A DNA stretch of 64,000 nucleotides from Parasponia andersonii (Eukaryota > Streptophyta > Magnoliopsida > Rosales > Cannabaceae). The stretch spans positions 315,175-379,174 of the forward strand of contig JXTB01000030.1 of the NCBI GenBank assembly GCA_002914805.1. The letters are read 5' to 3'. A model generated the notes under the pieces. It was not told the DNA's origin. It saw nothing but the letters and a program-made list of their open reading frames with translations, and ran no database searches. How positions within the stretch are numbered: position 1 is the stretch's first letter; every line of letters begins with the position of its first letter. Below are positions 52,401-64,000 of this stretch, one piece after another. Position numbers and translations under genes: made by a program.

Positions 52401-52774
52401 TTGCTATGGTAAGTTGGAAAAACACACTTATCAATGGAGCAAAATAAAAGTCTCAATTAAAAATTTATATATATATATACATATATATTTATATAATAGG
52501 AACGAGTCTCTGATAGGAAAATCAATTTTGTTTTTAACTTTTAATTTAATTGTTACAATTAATCACATTGAAACGAATTTTAATATGAATTAAATAATAA
52601 TATTTATTTTTGTAACCATCAAAAATTAAAATCTGACAGTCAAAATTAGATTGGCTATCGATATGAAATAAAAATAATCCATATATATATATATATTTGC
52701 ATATATGGGAGCTGCTAGTGTAAAAGTCATTTTAGGCCCCTTTTTTAGATTCCGAAATTAGAACTAAATACCAC
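49441..52774. other. Intergenic DNA between CIPK3 and VPS26, first part
   Basis: AT-rich with many poly-T runs. It holds a repeat stretch (about 49500-49760) related to 53541-53770, an 86-bp-spaced direct repeat at 51253/51339, and a short C/T-rich segment at 50505-50600 with an isolated ATG (50526) that leads nowhere convincing. No gene is supported. Confidence 0.5.
51253..51392 (+). repeat. Direct repeat bridging an N base
   Basis: CCCCTTTGGGTTCAAGTATG and the following 33 bases or so occur at 51253 and again at 51339, 86 bp apart. Poly-T runs and the N at 51332 lie between them. The near-identity and the N suggest an assembly artefact at a homopolymer rather than a biological duplication. 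Confidence 0.8.
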
Positions 52775-53540
52775 GAGGCTGTTTGGCATCGTAAATAAAA
52801 AATTGTTTTTTGTTTTAAAAATAAAAATCTGTTTTATAAGAATAAATGAGGGTATTTGGCATTGTTATCTAGAATAATTTTTAAAAATAGGGTTAAAAAA
52901 ATAAAAAATTCAAAATATTTTCTTAATTTTTTTTTTTAAAAAGAATAAAATAATTCTTTTATATGATTTTTATATATACATTCTTTTTCATCATTTTTTC
53001 TATCCTCCTTTATCCTCATTCTCTCTCATCATTTTCTCTCTCATAATTTTCTTTATCCTCATTCCTTCTCATCATTTTCTATCCATTCATTTTTTTAATC
53101 ACATTATCTCTCCTCATTCTCTATTACTACTTAGTTTTTTTATAACTTTCTTTGTCTTTATATTCTTTTCTCATGCATTCTTATTACTTTTTTTTTTTGC
53201 GTGTTTTCATTTGTTTTTTTTTCTCAACACTTTTTATATCTTCATTCTTTCTTATCACTTTATCTCCCATTATTATATTTTCTTTAATGACTTTTCTTTC
53301 GTTGTTTCCTTACTTGAATTTATATATTGTCACTCCTTCTTGAATGTTTTTCTAAATATTTTTTTTATAATACAAATTTGATTTTTTATATTCATATAAT
53401 TTTTTTCCCTAAAAAATATTTTTAGGAAATATTTGCCCAACACCCACGGTTTTCTGAAAATATTATAAAACTATTTTTGTTCTCATTTCTGAAAATACAA
53501 CTATGAAAACAAGAAACAAAAAATAATGCCAAACAGCCTC
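52775..53540. mobile_element. hAT-like MITE of about 766 bp
   Basis: The left end GAGGCTGTTTGGCAT and right end ATGCCAAACAGCCTC are inverted copies. The similarity runs on through T/A-rich TTTTTTGTTT and ATTTTCAGAAATG-type stretches. Ends of the form ..GGCTGTTTGG are common in plant hAT elements. The interior is C/T-rich with TCTCTCATCATTTTCT words and has no transposase. An 8-bp target duplication was not evident. Confidence 0.65.
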
Positions 53541-53770
53541 TATGTTTTACAATTTTAATATCAAAGTTTGGATTCTACAAAATAATTATATAAATTAATA
53601 TACTGTATTGACTCTTTAAATTATTTTGGCAATAAAAAATGCAATAATGCCTTCTAAATTAAGTAGAATAATAAAGGTTTATTTAGTTTTAATGAAAAAT
53701 ATTATTTTTTTTTTATTTCTATTAAAATTAATCAAAAAATTAGTTTAAGGTATTAATTTTCACAAATCTA
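53541..53770. repeat. Dispersed repeat also present at about 49500-49760
   Basis: Both stretches share TTAGTTTTAATRRAAAATATTAT, a poly-T run, ATTAAAATTRATYAAAAA and GGTATTAATTTT in the same order. AT-rich and diverged; family unknown. Confidence 0.5.
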
Positions 53771-54456
53771 TTTTTTTTTTCCTGGAATGACACACGTTCT
53801 TAATCTAAAGATACTATTCCACGGAATCCAAATCTCCAAGTTAAAATTCCACAACATCCAAATTTGATTTTTTTTTTTTCAGAAAACCCTCAATTCTAAT
53901 ATGGAGTCTTTTGTTTTTTTATTTTTATTTTTTATTTTATTTTAGTGTGGGATCATGAACTGTTGCAGTCTTTTGTTTTTTCAATTTTTATTTTACTTTT
54001 GGTGTGCATGAACCTGTTGCACTACACGTGATTTATTTTCTTTGCTCTGATACTACACGTGATTCTTGCTCAATGGATGATAGTTTTGTCTCTGGACAAA
54101 TTGGTCGCCGATTTGGAATATTCATACTTAAATTCTTAAATTTATATGGTAGGGACCACTGACCAGAAGGAGCTCTCAGATAATATTAATATGATTGTGG
54201 AATTCAATTAAGCCAATTTTTATTTTTATGGAGGAAGAGGATGATAAGGATCCGCCGTATTTAATAATATATAATGCTGTCTATATACTAAGGTAAGATA
54301 GGAAAGGAGCAATGTTGACATAATTACGATTATGGGATGGCCTAGAAACTTCTATAGCCAAATATGTTTTTCTAGCCTGGCCCCTCCCGCGTGGTGACAT
54401 GTGCCACGCCCTTAATCAAATTCATCCAAATGTTTGTCATTGTCATTGATTTATAG

Positions 54457-54790
54457 GATAATGATACAAAAGTATTCTGTTTTTTTTTTTTCCTAAAATT
54501 TAACTTAATTTTTCTATAAATTAGAATCTTGACATTTTAAATATTCGCAAATGTGTTTTTTACATAGACCAATTAACTGATTTTAACCGTAAAAAGATCG
54601 TTTTTTCCCTTATCAAGCCTTTAAAACATTTCAAACAGTAATATTAAAATCNTTTTAATAAGTTAATAAGAAATAATTCGGTCTATTTACTCTCTCACGT
54701 ACATTTGTACAGATTTTAAATGTTAAAGTACTAATTTACCTCCCCCCCAAAAAAAAATTTCAGAAAAGTCGGTATTTTTTTTTTGTTCAT
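54457..54790. mobile_element. Small inverted-repeat element related to that at 11290-12610
   Basis: The left end ATAGGATAATGATACAAAAGTA and the reverse complement of the right end (GATAATGAACAAAAAAAAAATACCGAC) match. It shares the GACATTTTAAATATTYGCAAA tract with the element near 11.3 kb. About 330 bp, non-coding. One N lies at 54652. Confidence 0.55.
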
Positions 54791-56158
54791 TATCCCTTGA
54801 TTTATTTATTGATCTATTATAAATATATGGCTATAATTTTTTGTTTTCAAAATTTCACCCTACATTCTTTCCAAGACACGTAGTGTGCTATGACCAAAGC
54901 AAGGAATCTCTTATACGTACATAATAATACGAATAATACGAATAATATGGGTTTGATTGTTAATCATTTTGTCCTTGTCGTGAATTCGCTATTTCATTTT
55001 TGACTTTATTCATGACTGTGTTTCAATAATCTTCCTACGACATTTTGTAATTGTTGAGCATCTTCTCCGATTAACATTAAAATGGGATACTTTTGGAGAA
55101 AAGTATACCACAGCTATTTTATATATGAAAGGTATATATTGGTACATATTTCATGCATAAAAATTATACTTAAAAATCTGAAAGCACAAAAACGGGTAGT
55201 AGATTTAAATTTCTCCTCAATCTTTTTGGCATTATCTTAGAGCAAATTTGTTGCTTTCAATATGATATGAGATATAAATTCATAACTATTGTTGTGAAGG
55301 TCACAAAAGGATTTGTCAATTCTTTTAGCATAAACGGTCTCTCATGACCGCAAATATAAGCCAAAATTTTGATGCGAAGCATGGTGGGGCATTTCTTGGT
55401 TTTTATGTGTGGTAGATAAGAGATGTATGTGGACCTTGTTGCTACGCCATTCTCATGTCTACCATAATGGACATAACATCATACTTGTGATCTTTCTGTC
55501 TCTTTTCTGCTTTTCAATATGACAAGCAAATTTTCCAAGAAAAGTTAGAATTCTTATTTTAAAAAAAAATAGAAAAGAAAAAGAATCTTGTCAGTCATTA
55601 CCACTAATAATTTAACATGAAAAAGGAAAGGAGCAAATTTCAATACAACAAAATTCCCAGCCTCCCTGCCTCTCAACAATTTAGCTGACTGAATGACACA
55701 ACACTCTTGTCACCATACAATATATCATTATCAAGTATTAAGAATATTTTTGGTAAAGAAGCTACACATAATTTGCAGGGAAAATTTTGAATTTGTTCAC
55801 TATCCAGCCAGAGCATCTGACAATAACCATGCTTCAACCACTTTTTCCTACTGTTGGTTGATAATTACTCCGGAATTCATAACACATCTACCAGAAGGGA
55901 AGGGTGAACATGAAAATAAATAAGAGGGAATGATAGCAGTTGTTATCTACCGGCTTGACGCATCAAAGAAAAACAAGCAGAGGGTCTTCATCAATTCTAG
56001 AATTGTGATTATAAAGCTCGATCTTTATCCCACCTTTTAAGGAACAAAACAAAAGCCATACATTTGTGCTTTGAAGAACCAAATAAATATTCCACTAAAT
56101 GAAACCTATAACCAGGCTGCTCTTTTTCCACATTTTGCTTTGGGGTGCCCCATCACAC
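54791..56158. other. Intergenic DNA and probable 3' untranslated region of VPS26
   Basis: The part next to 56158, perhaps down to about 55900, should be the 3' untranslated region of VPS26 on the - strand. No clean AATAAA was seen on that strand. The rest is AT-rich without genes; the frame at 55693-55923 is not convincing. Confidence 0.45.
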
Positions 56159-59100
56159 TCATGTTTCAAGCAGCCTATAAACTGTAATTTCTTGCTGCTT
56201 GAAATACCGTCGATCCTCTTCATCCACCAGGACCAGATTAAGATAGTATTTGACACTAAACTTATTGTTAATATTGCGATATGTCGGTGTAAGTTCATAT
56301 GGACTTAGGAATAGTCTAACAGGAATTGATTCTCCTGTAAAATAACCAGTGATCGAGATGGTAAGATAAGAGTAGCACGATAGTCGACAACAGCGCAAAA
56401 GGAGTAATTCATCCTTTGGTTTAATATCTCCCAAGACAAAAGAGCTAAGCAATTAAAGAAAATAGAATAAACAAGCGACATAAACAATCCAACAAACAAG
56501 CATCTACCTCACCTCCATTGCCAAAAGGAGTGAGACTAGGCTGCTATAACACTACATCACCCAGCAGGGACAACAATAACAAACAAGCAATTATGCAAGT
56601 AACGGAAAATAACAACTGCTAGCGAGTGGTGTCACATGCGTTATTAACATGTCTGACCATCCATTATCCCGGGAGCTGTATGGACCCATTGTAGGGCCCA
56701 CCTTACTGGATAGTGAATATGCATCAATCACGTTTGATGCTAGCAAGCCAACAGCATGAATTTTATTTTGGAAAATACGATTACAACTCTTTTCTTCAAA
56801 AATTTCTAATTTGTCTACTGTTTGTTATAGCATAGTTGAGTAACAACAATTCTTACACTTGATACATTTGATATTCTACTTGTCGATAAAAAGAAGATAA
56901 ATATTTATGTAATTATAAGAAAATGGTAATCTTATCACATGCCGCATCAAAGAAAGATCAAATGACAGTTAGTATAATAAGGGATAACAAGACTTCTGCA
57001 AGAAAACAATTCAAAATGTGCTAGGTTTTCTGAAAACCAAATCAATATAAATAACATCACATGGTATGTCAAACAAAGTCAGTAGTATAAGAAAGTCCTT
57101 ACCTCTCACAGGAGTACCATCCATCAACTCAAATTTTGCCAGAGTCTCCGTTTCGACATATGTATTAGGACCTGATCCAGTTGACTCTCGCCGCCTGATC
57201 TCAAGCTCCATATTTTTTATCTTGATTCTCACAAGAAGAAAGTATATTTTGCCAAGTATGACATCTTTCAGGTGAAACCTTAATAATAGAAAATTTAAAA
57301 ACATGAAATCTTCTTCAAGAAACATAGAATTAACAAAAACAACATGAATTTTTTGTACGTACTTGCTTTTATTGTACTCAAATTCGATGTGTAGGCAATC
57401 CTCAATTCCAACTTCCATCTGCAAGAAGAATAATTTTAGTGTACAGAGGCCAAACAAAGGAACAATAAGATGGAACACGTTTCTTTTAGCAGTATGCCTG
57501 CCGATAAATCATGAGAAAAAGACATATATGCAGTTTAATATTACTTCCCCACGGAAAAATGTTAAATGATGAACAGGGCAGACTTTAATTTGGTCTTAAT
57601 GCCAAACACATGCTACTGAACCTCGTGATACACAATAATTGGCAGAAAACTGGCCGTGTGTCATAGGAGTGATTAGGTACCAATATCAATGGAAGTTTAT
57701 TAGAGTGATCTTGTCAGACAGAAGCACTGACACAATACCAATGCAACTACAAGCGCTAAAAACGAACTTCACCAGCAGTGCAAGAGTTTCACTTGGTGGA
57801 GTTCAAAAATTGAAATGATTGCATTGACGTGAAAAAGGCAGGCCTATATGTTTTTTATTTTCATTTTGAGCCATGATTAGATACTATACAACAGTTATTA
57901 GCTTTTTCTTATTAGTTGGACTTGGACTGCCTACATAAACTAATCCCTTCGTAGTTGACTTAAGTTTGGCAGTAAGAGTACAGACAAAATATCCTAGTCT
58001 TCTCTCCCACAGCACCCTCTTATTTTTCCCGTCTTTCTCCAGTCACCTTATTCATTTTCTCTCTTCAATCTGTCTCTTCTTCTCTTCCTATCCGGTACTG
58101 CTTCGACTCAAAGAATGTGATCATAAGACAGATACAGGGCATGGGTTTGAACACATTAAGCATGTAAAAGTTTCAGGTATACAATTTGCAGAAAATAGGC
58201 ATACATCAGACCACCAGCAGTGCAAAGCAAATACAAGATCTGCATTGGATGCACACGTGTGAGTTTCAACTTTCAAGATATTACACTTGTTTCACTCATT
58301 AAAATAGTATCAGAAAACCATTCCAAAATTGCAAATTGCATTCACAGGAAGTCTCGCATCAATCATCTGAATAAAAATAAGCAAAATAATCATAACACAT
58401 AATAAGACAAATACCTTAATGCTGTTATTAATTGATGGAGGTGGAGTGTAGTTTCGAACCTGATGCCAAATAAAGAAGTCAAATAAATGAAAAACAAAAG
58501 ATGCTATATGATGCATTAAATTAACACCCTCAAATGTAAGTTCTGAGAAAACAAGATTAAGAGGATTAACATACATGGAATGGTATCAAGTAAAGCATTT
58601 TTCTCCATAGCAAGACAAACATAAGGGCCAAAGAGGACTGTGCAATTGAATAAGCTTCTTAGAAGGTGGAAATTTGCGAAATTCGAGATTTTCTTTTCAA
58701 ATATCATAGGGTCGGCATCCAAATCCAAATTACTTGTCCACTCAAAAGTATGGAATTAATTCAGACTACAACTTCTGAATTATGAGTGCAGTAACATCCA
58801 GACCAGAAGATATTAAATTAAGATAGCATATCAATGCATTCAATCATATGAGTTAAAGTAACTAGCCTCTTTTAAAAGTTGCTCTTTCATTATGCCTATT
58901 TGATCAACTTCCCTCGACGAAGACAAAGTTTTACAAGGTAAGAGAGTACTCTAAGCAGTAAAAAGGACAGTATTGATGAAGATAGTCACTTCTGTGTGGC
59001 TCTTATATTTTGCTAGTCTATATAGATGACAGAGCCTTTATCCCAAAAATGATATGGAGCCATGTTATTTAGGTAATAATTACATATCGCATTTAACTTG

Positions 59101-62100
59101 TGGCACGATAAATGAGAACATGGCTTAAACATAATGGATTACCACAAAATCCTGGCACTCCACAATGTTGCTAACATAATTTCGACTAACTGTCACTTTT
59201 AATATGTACCTGCAAGATTTCCAGAAATGCTAAGAGTTAAGAACTTTGCTTTCCCAATCACCTTAAGATATATTAAGTCAATTTTATACATCCCAATGGG
59301 ATTATAGAAATGCCAAAATAGCAAATGTATGCCACAAGTCATGTGCTATCAAGAAATGGACGACTCTATTAAACCAAACCACCATCAATTTAAAAAAAAA
59401 AAAAATGACTATGAAGTTGCAAGAGCTCTGAAATCATGGGCACTGAGTTCAATATAGTAAGGTAAGCAAGACAAGACAATGCAAGAAATCAACTTCAAGG
59501 GTGTCATATTAGCTCATCAAGCAAGGAAATACTACATTAAACAATCTATTAATAGATAACATCAAATGTCTTGGTGCAATGCACCAGTTACCGAGGTAGC
59601 GTACCTAAGCCTTACATTGACTCCATTGTATGACTCGTATGACATTTCAACACTGGAAAACTCAAAGGGATATGTTTTGTTCTCATACAATTCACCCGGA
59701 ACATCAAGTTCACGTACTGCAAAGAATAAAATGGAGATTAATCCCATTTGGGACCTGACCTAGCAACAAGAATAAAAATAAAGCAAAATCATACCATTAA
59801 TCACATTTAAAAATAAAATTCCATATAAACTTAATCTCAATGAAGAATGAGAAATAGAAAAAAATAATAATAATTATATTACATTGAATGACAAGAGAAC
59901 TGTAAGAATTAATTATTACTTATTAAACTAGTCATAGTCAATATTCAAAGAAAATAACTAAAGAAAAAAGCGTCAAAGGCTTACCTAGAGAGGTGAAGTC
60001 ATAAAAGTTGCCTCTGTCAAAATACAATTCTGAAAAGGGGGAACAACGTGGTTAGAACTTAGAATACCATCATATCCAGTGACCAAAGAGACATGATTTT
60101 CAGTTTCCAAACTATGCAGTACACTTGAAAGAATAGCTTGGCCCAACCTCTTCTATACTAGAAGAAAACATAACAATGCTATTCATTTGTAAATAGAGGC
60201 AATTAATGACTTAAAAACATAACATTCTCAATATCCATCTCTACATTAATGAGAGGAAGGTGGATTTTATTTAAACAAAAAAATAATAATAAAAAAAAGT
60301 GAGAAACTTGATGATTATGAAGCTTCCGAGAAATGTTGAGATTTCACTAATCCTCAATGATGGTTGTTTTCAAGGGGTGCTAGCTTATGTTAGCTCTATT
60401 TGTCTNGGTCAATCTGATAACACCCAAGTTAAAATTACAGAAAGAGGTGCCTAGATCTGTCAGAACTTGCACCACTGTCTTTTTTATTTTTTTTTCCTTT
60501 TTAATTTTGAATAGGGAGAAAAACTAAGGTAGAGTAAAAGTGGAGGACAATGTATACTCCAAAACAAAGGAGAAACCGAAATACAAGACACATATTATCA
60601 AACACCCTTCCGACTCAGTAACAATAAAGACATACAAATATGTCGAAAAATCCTTTTTGTACACTCATAACCACGCCAGAGCTTTGCAACACTATCAGAA
60701 TGCTCATTCCAACCAGCATCCTTCTTTTCTACGCTAAACCCAATCACTTCCATATCAGTGCAAATTGAAAAAGCAATGCGCATTTTCCTGTCATCCATGC
60801 TACATCAAATTGTGAAAACCCTCTCTAACGGTAACAAAATAATTTTTTCTTCTAGTTCTGACTTACTCCACATTTTGGAGCAATAGTTTGAGAAATGTTT
60901 CCATTTTCCAGAAAGTATTTTACAACACCACAGTATCAAAGTACCAAGTTTGGAAAAGTGAATTGGCAGGCCTTCTTCTATTGAAGTACATGATTTCATC
61001 AATTCTTGACTCTTTTAAAGGTCCCACAACTTTGCAGTGAATTTTAAAATCAAAGGGGCCCTCAGGGTTTAGATCAATACTCACTGTGGCTCACAAGCCA
61101 ACAGTTTGTATTCAAAATAATGCACAGTTAGATTATCTAAGAACCAATTCAAATATAATCATTGTTTAATCAATCTGATAAAGTTTCCCCTTCATAAAGT
61201 AAGCTCTCTTTCTCTCTCTCTCTAATATTTTTCATCTCAGAAATTTTAGTACACCAATAGAGGAGATCAACAATGAACAGAGAAACAAACAAATGATTTC
61301 AAAAAACTACGATGTACTAGTAACAGATTTTTTATTATTTTTTTATTTTTCTTGAAAGCAATAACTTCTTCTTATTTTATTTTATTTTTTATTTTATTAT
61401 CTTGATGAAACATATACATTACAGGCTTTCAGAAAATTCAGCACATTGGTGCATGTCTATATGTGCAAAGTTTATCAATACGACAAAACCCAATCCTAGA
61501 ATGTGTTCCCAATCCCATTCCATACTCTACTTGTAAAGGAACAAAGAAAACACCTGCAAGAACATAAACATTCTTCTCTAAACATAAGAAAGAAGGCTCA
61601 ATATCTGTGAAGATAGCTCACCTATTTGGCCAAGGAGCTCAATTTTAACACCATTATGTTCCAGTTTCTTCCCTTGTATTGGTTCTATTAGAACCTGAGC
61701 ACAGAAATTGCTAGAGTCAACTCAAATAACTGCAACCAGAAAAATTTTCCACAGCCACTTTGGCTATACCATTCATCAGAAATAAAAAGGCATACTAATC
61801 AATGATGTGACAAAAATATACCTCCCCAACAATGTTTTCTTGGCTTTGGAAGAGGGGAGCCATAACTGTTTGACCATTTTCCTTTTTCAAGGGAACCTAC
61901 AAAAAATAAAGAAAGAAATAAATAAAAGGATATATAACAACGTGCAAGGTTAAAGGTAAAATGCTTTCAAAAACGAACTTAAGAAAAGCATTTAGCATGT
62001 TTAACATTTTATTTTAATGGCTATGATCTATTAACATAGATCTATAATTGTATGCTAATACAAACAGGAGTTATGCTTCCTCCAAAATGCTAAGTACTGA

Positions 62101-63589
62101 ACACAATTCCCAAAATTATAGACTCAAGGAAATAGACAACTATGCTGTCCATTATTGGTTTACTCTATTGACACATATTCATCTAATTAACATCACAGGA
62201 AAATCAACAATAAGATGATCCTTATGATGACCACTATGTACAAGAAAGCTACTCAAACTTGATGACTTGTGTTAATTCAAAACGTCTCAACTTAACCAGC
62301 CAGCAAATTCACTCACCTACTTGTCATAATTAAAACTTTGAAGAGAAAGGAAACACGAAACAAAACCTTCAAATCATTAGCTTAACGGCTGTGTTTTCAG
62401 AGATAAAACAGAGTTAATCAATTCTTTGTTACATAAATTCATATGTTTGTTAACAGGAAGCAACTTGCTATCAGTCAGAAAAGTACACAACAGCACTAAC
62501 CACTACACACTTGTATAATAGCTCACCCAGCAAAAATCATATCATTTGACTTCCTCTCCAACCCAGAGAATGGGAAGCACCTAGATAAACAGGTGCTAAA
62601 ATTTTTTCACTATAACTGTTGACAGACGACATTTTGCTTTTTTACAGTGAGTAAGAACGGGAAATAAAAACTAATAGAAAGGATGCTTATGAAAGTAGAG
62701 ATCTCAGGACAGAGGTGAGGGAACAAAGTAGAAATATTGACAGCACAAATCAAGATTCGGCGACAAATAAGAACACCAGCTTCCAATGAATGACACAGTT
62801 GTTAATGAAGATTTGATGTTTCCTTTTGTGGTTAAAAGATATTTCACCCCAACTAATACATTTCAACAGTAGGTAAAGCAATAAAGCTAGATAACTGAAA
62901 CTAAGCTGGTACAACCAGGAGGAAAAAAATATGCTAAAAGGATCCCAAAAAACCAAAAATAGTGCATATCAGAAATAGAATTTTTCTTGAGCAGAAAATT
63001 CACTATCATAAACTGCCAAATCTATTCCTAAGAAGGGTTTGTTCCAAGCTCCACAAATCAATAGAAGGTAAATTTAGCTACTTCAAACTGGTGGAACCAA
63101 AAAGGGACTAAAAGATCATAGTTTTTGAATGTTCTTCGATTGCTTGGTTTAGGAGAGGTCTTCAAACATCTAGTAACTGTCGCACATATCAAAGAACTAT
63201 AACTGAATCCAATACATACAAAGTAAATAGTGTTCGCATCAAAAAAGCATATTCCTCACTTATTATAGGCTATAGCAAAAACATAACAAAAAATTCCCAG
63301 TAAAAATCTATTTATGTTAGTAAAGAAGCTAGTATTTTTTTGCAAGATAACAATAACAACAAACAACAGAAATTCAAAAAATTTGCGTCTAACAATAGAT
63401 TACCTGCTTGCGACTTCTTCCGTCAGCAAATGAGATTGAAATATTACATGCTGGCTTAAACGCTCCAATAAGGAAATTCTGAGTGACAATGATGTAGAAA
63501 ATTTTATAACTAGAACTGCTTCATACAGATGTACAACATAACAGAACAACAGTATCTTTCTTATATGTGCAGTCAAAAAACTTTACCAT
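56159..63589 (-). CDS. VPS26: Vacuolar protein sorting-associated protein 26 (retromer subunit), 11 coding exons
   Basis: Exons in transcript order: 63587-63589, 63404-63478, 61822-61896, 61622-61694, 59985-60029, 59605-59716, 59143-59209, 58415-58459, 57363-57418, 57103-57278, 56159-56334. Every junction is GT..AG and the phases agree; the product is 300 aa, close to the 302-303 aa of Arabidopsis VPS26A/B. It starts [15 protein letters not shown]. It contains [19 protein letters not shown], the central [32 protein letters not shown] and the closing [20 protein letters not shown] strand. VPS26 has an arrestin-like fold of two beta sandwiches and, with VPS35 and VPS29, forms the retromer core that recycles vacuolar sorting receptors and other cargo from endosomes. 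The first coding exon supplies only the ATG. I cannot tell VPS26A from VPS26B. No defect is seen. Confidence 0.95.
60030..61621 (-). other. Intron 4 of VPS26
   Basis: 1.59 kb, donor GTGAGC at its 61621 end and acceptor TTTTCAG at its 60030 end. It holds an N at 60406 and a CT run near 61206. Small open frames inside (60540-60737, 60598-60798) have no support as genes. Confidence 0.7.
61897..63403 (-). other. Intron 2 of VPS26
   Basis: 1.51 kb between the exon that ends ..SRKQ and the exon that begins VPLKKENGQ. Donor GTAATC, acceptor TTGTAG. No nested gene or clear transposon is seen. Confidence 0.7.
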
Positions 63590-63637
63590 GATATTATAGT
63601 TAAACTTCGTACTCAAACTTCGTCATGCATGAACCAC
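63590..63637 (-). other. 5' untranslated segment of VPS26
   Basis: On the - strand, TTTCCATTTCCAG ends at 63638 and gives a good acceptor. The 48 bases before the ATG would then be leader sequence in the same exon as the ATG. Confidence 0.5.
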
Positions 63638-64000
63638 CTGGAAATGGAAACAAATTTAAATATCAACTTCAATTTCAAAATAATATATCTAGAGCCCAAC
63701 AAAGTTTTCACGTCCAGAAAAACATTTGACATTGATATTATCGGAGTGCTTAACATAATAGTATTTGTCAAGTCATGAATTAGTGACAAAATTGCAAAAT
63801 TATAGCATGGAATATCCATTTCTCATTTCTTGCATCTGATAAAATGCAGCAACAAGGGTATACATATGATATGGGCATTTTACACTTTTTCCCCCCTAAT
63901 TTTAATATACTTTCACACACTAATGTGCGCGGACAAATTCACACAATATATAACAAGAGTGTAATAATTACAAACAATCAGCTAGCGGCAGTTAATACTT
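63638..64000 (-). other. Probable leader intron of VPS26 running off the window
   Basis: AT-rich - strand sequence upstream of the acceptor at 63638, with no clear donor or promoter. The first untranslated exon and the promoter probably lie beyond 64000. Confidence 0.4.

Noticed and set aside
57011-57478. 155-aa frame as a separate gene
   Set aside because: It contains two VPS26 exons read through the intron between them.

Overview
The window is nuclear DNA of a flowering plant, almost certainly a eudicot. It has intron-rich host genes with GT/AG introns, AT-rich intergenic DNA, and plant-type LTR elements, Mutator-like elements and MITEs. I cannot name the species. Three isolated N bases (51332, 54652, 60406) point to a draft assembly.

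Two host genes are complete or nearly so. On the + strand at about 42.5-49.4 kb is a CBL-interacting protein kinase of the CIPK3 type: 14 coding exons, 439 aa, with kinase, NAF and PPI parts all present. On the - strand at 56.16-63.59 kb is the retromer subunit VPS26: 11 coding exons, 300 aa. The genes converge, with about 6.7 kb of repeat-rich DNA between their stop codons. VPS26 recycles cargo from endosomes; CIPK3 kinases work with calcium sensors of the CBL family in ABA, cold and ion signalling. Nothing suggests the two act together.

The first 42 kb is mostly mobile DNA. Two members of one Ty3/gypsy Tat-lineage family lie in opposite orientation. Copy A (about 94-9548, gag-pol on +) is eroded and has no visible LTRs. 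Copy B (13938-27048, gag-pol on -) keeps both LTRs (779 and 802 bp), a primer-binding site, a polypurine tract and a 5-bp target duplication TGGCT. Each has gag-pol with a second RNase H domain, then a tandem-repeat zone, then a gene on the opposite strand. In copy B that antisense gene has its own TATA box, leader, intron-like boundaries and poly(A) signal. Both polyproteins are broken in many places.

From 27280 to 32038 a copia-like LTR pair flanked by GATTT encloses gypsy-type pieces (an LTR, a Met-tRNA primer site, gag and protease), so the unit is nested or chimeric. From 34360 to 37286 there is a non-autonomous Mutator-like element with a clear 9-bp duplication, filled with a degenerate palindromic minisatellite. 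A solo-LTR-like block lies at about 38.04-39.85 kb. Smaller inverted-repeat elements are scattered at 10.4, 11.3-12.6, 32.3, 41.6-42.1 (just upstream of CIPK3), 46.4-46.9 (two in tandem inside a CIPK3 intron), 52.8-53.5 and 54.46-54.79 kb.

The least explained features are the autonomous-looking antisense gene carried by the Tat elements, the hairpin and minisatellite arrays beside it, the copia/gypsy composite, and the palindromic array inside the Mutator-like element.
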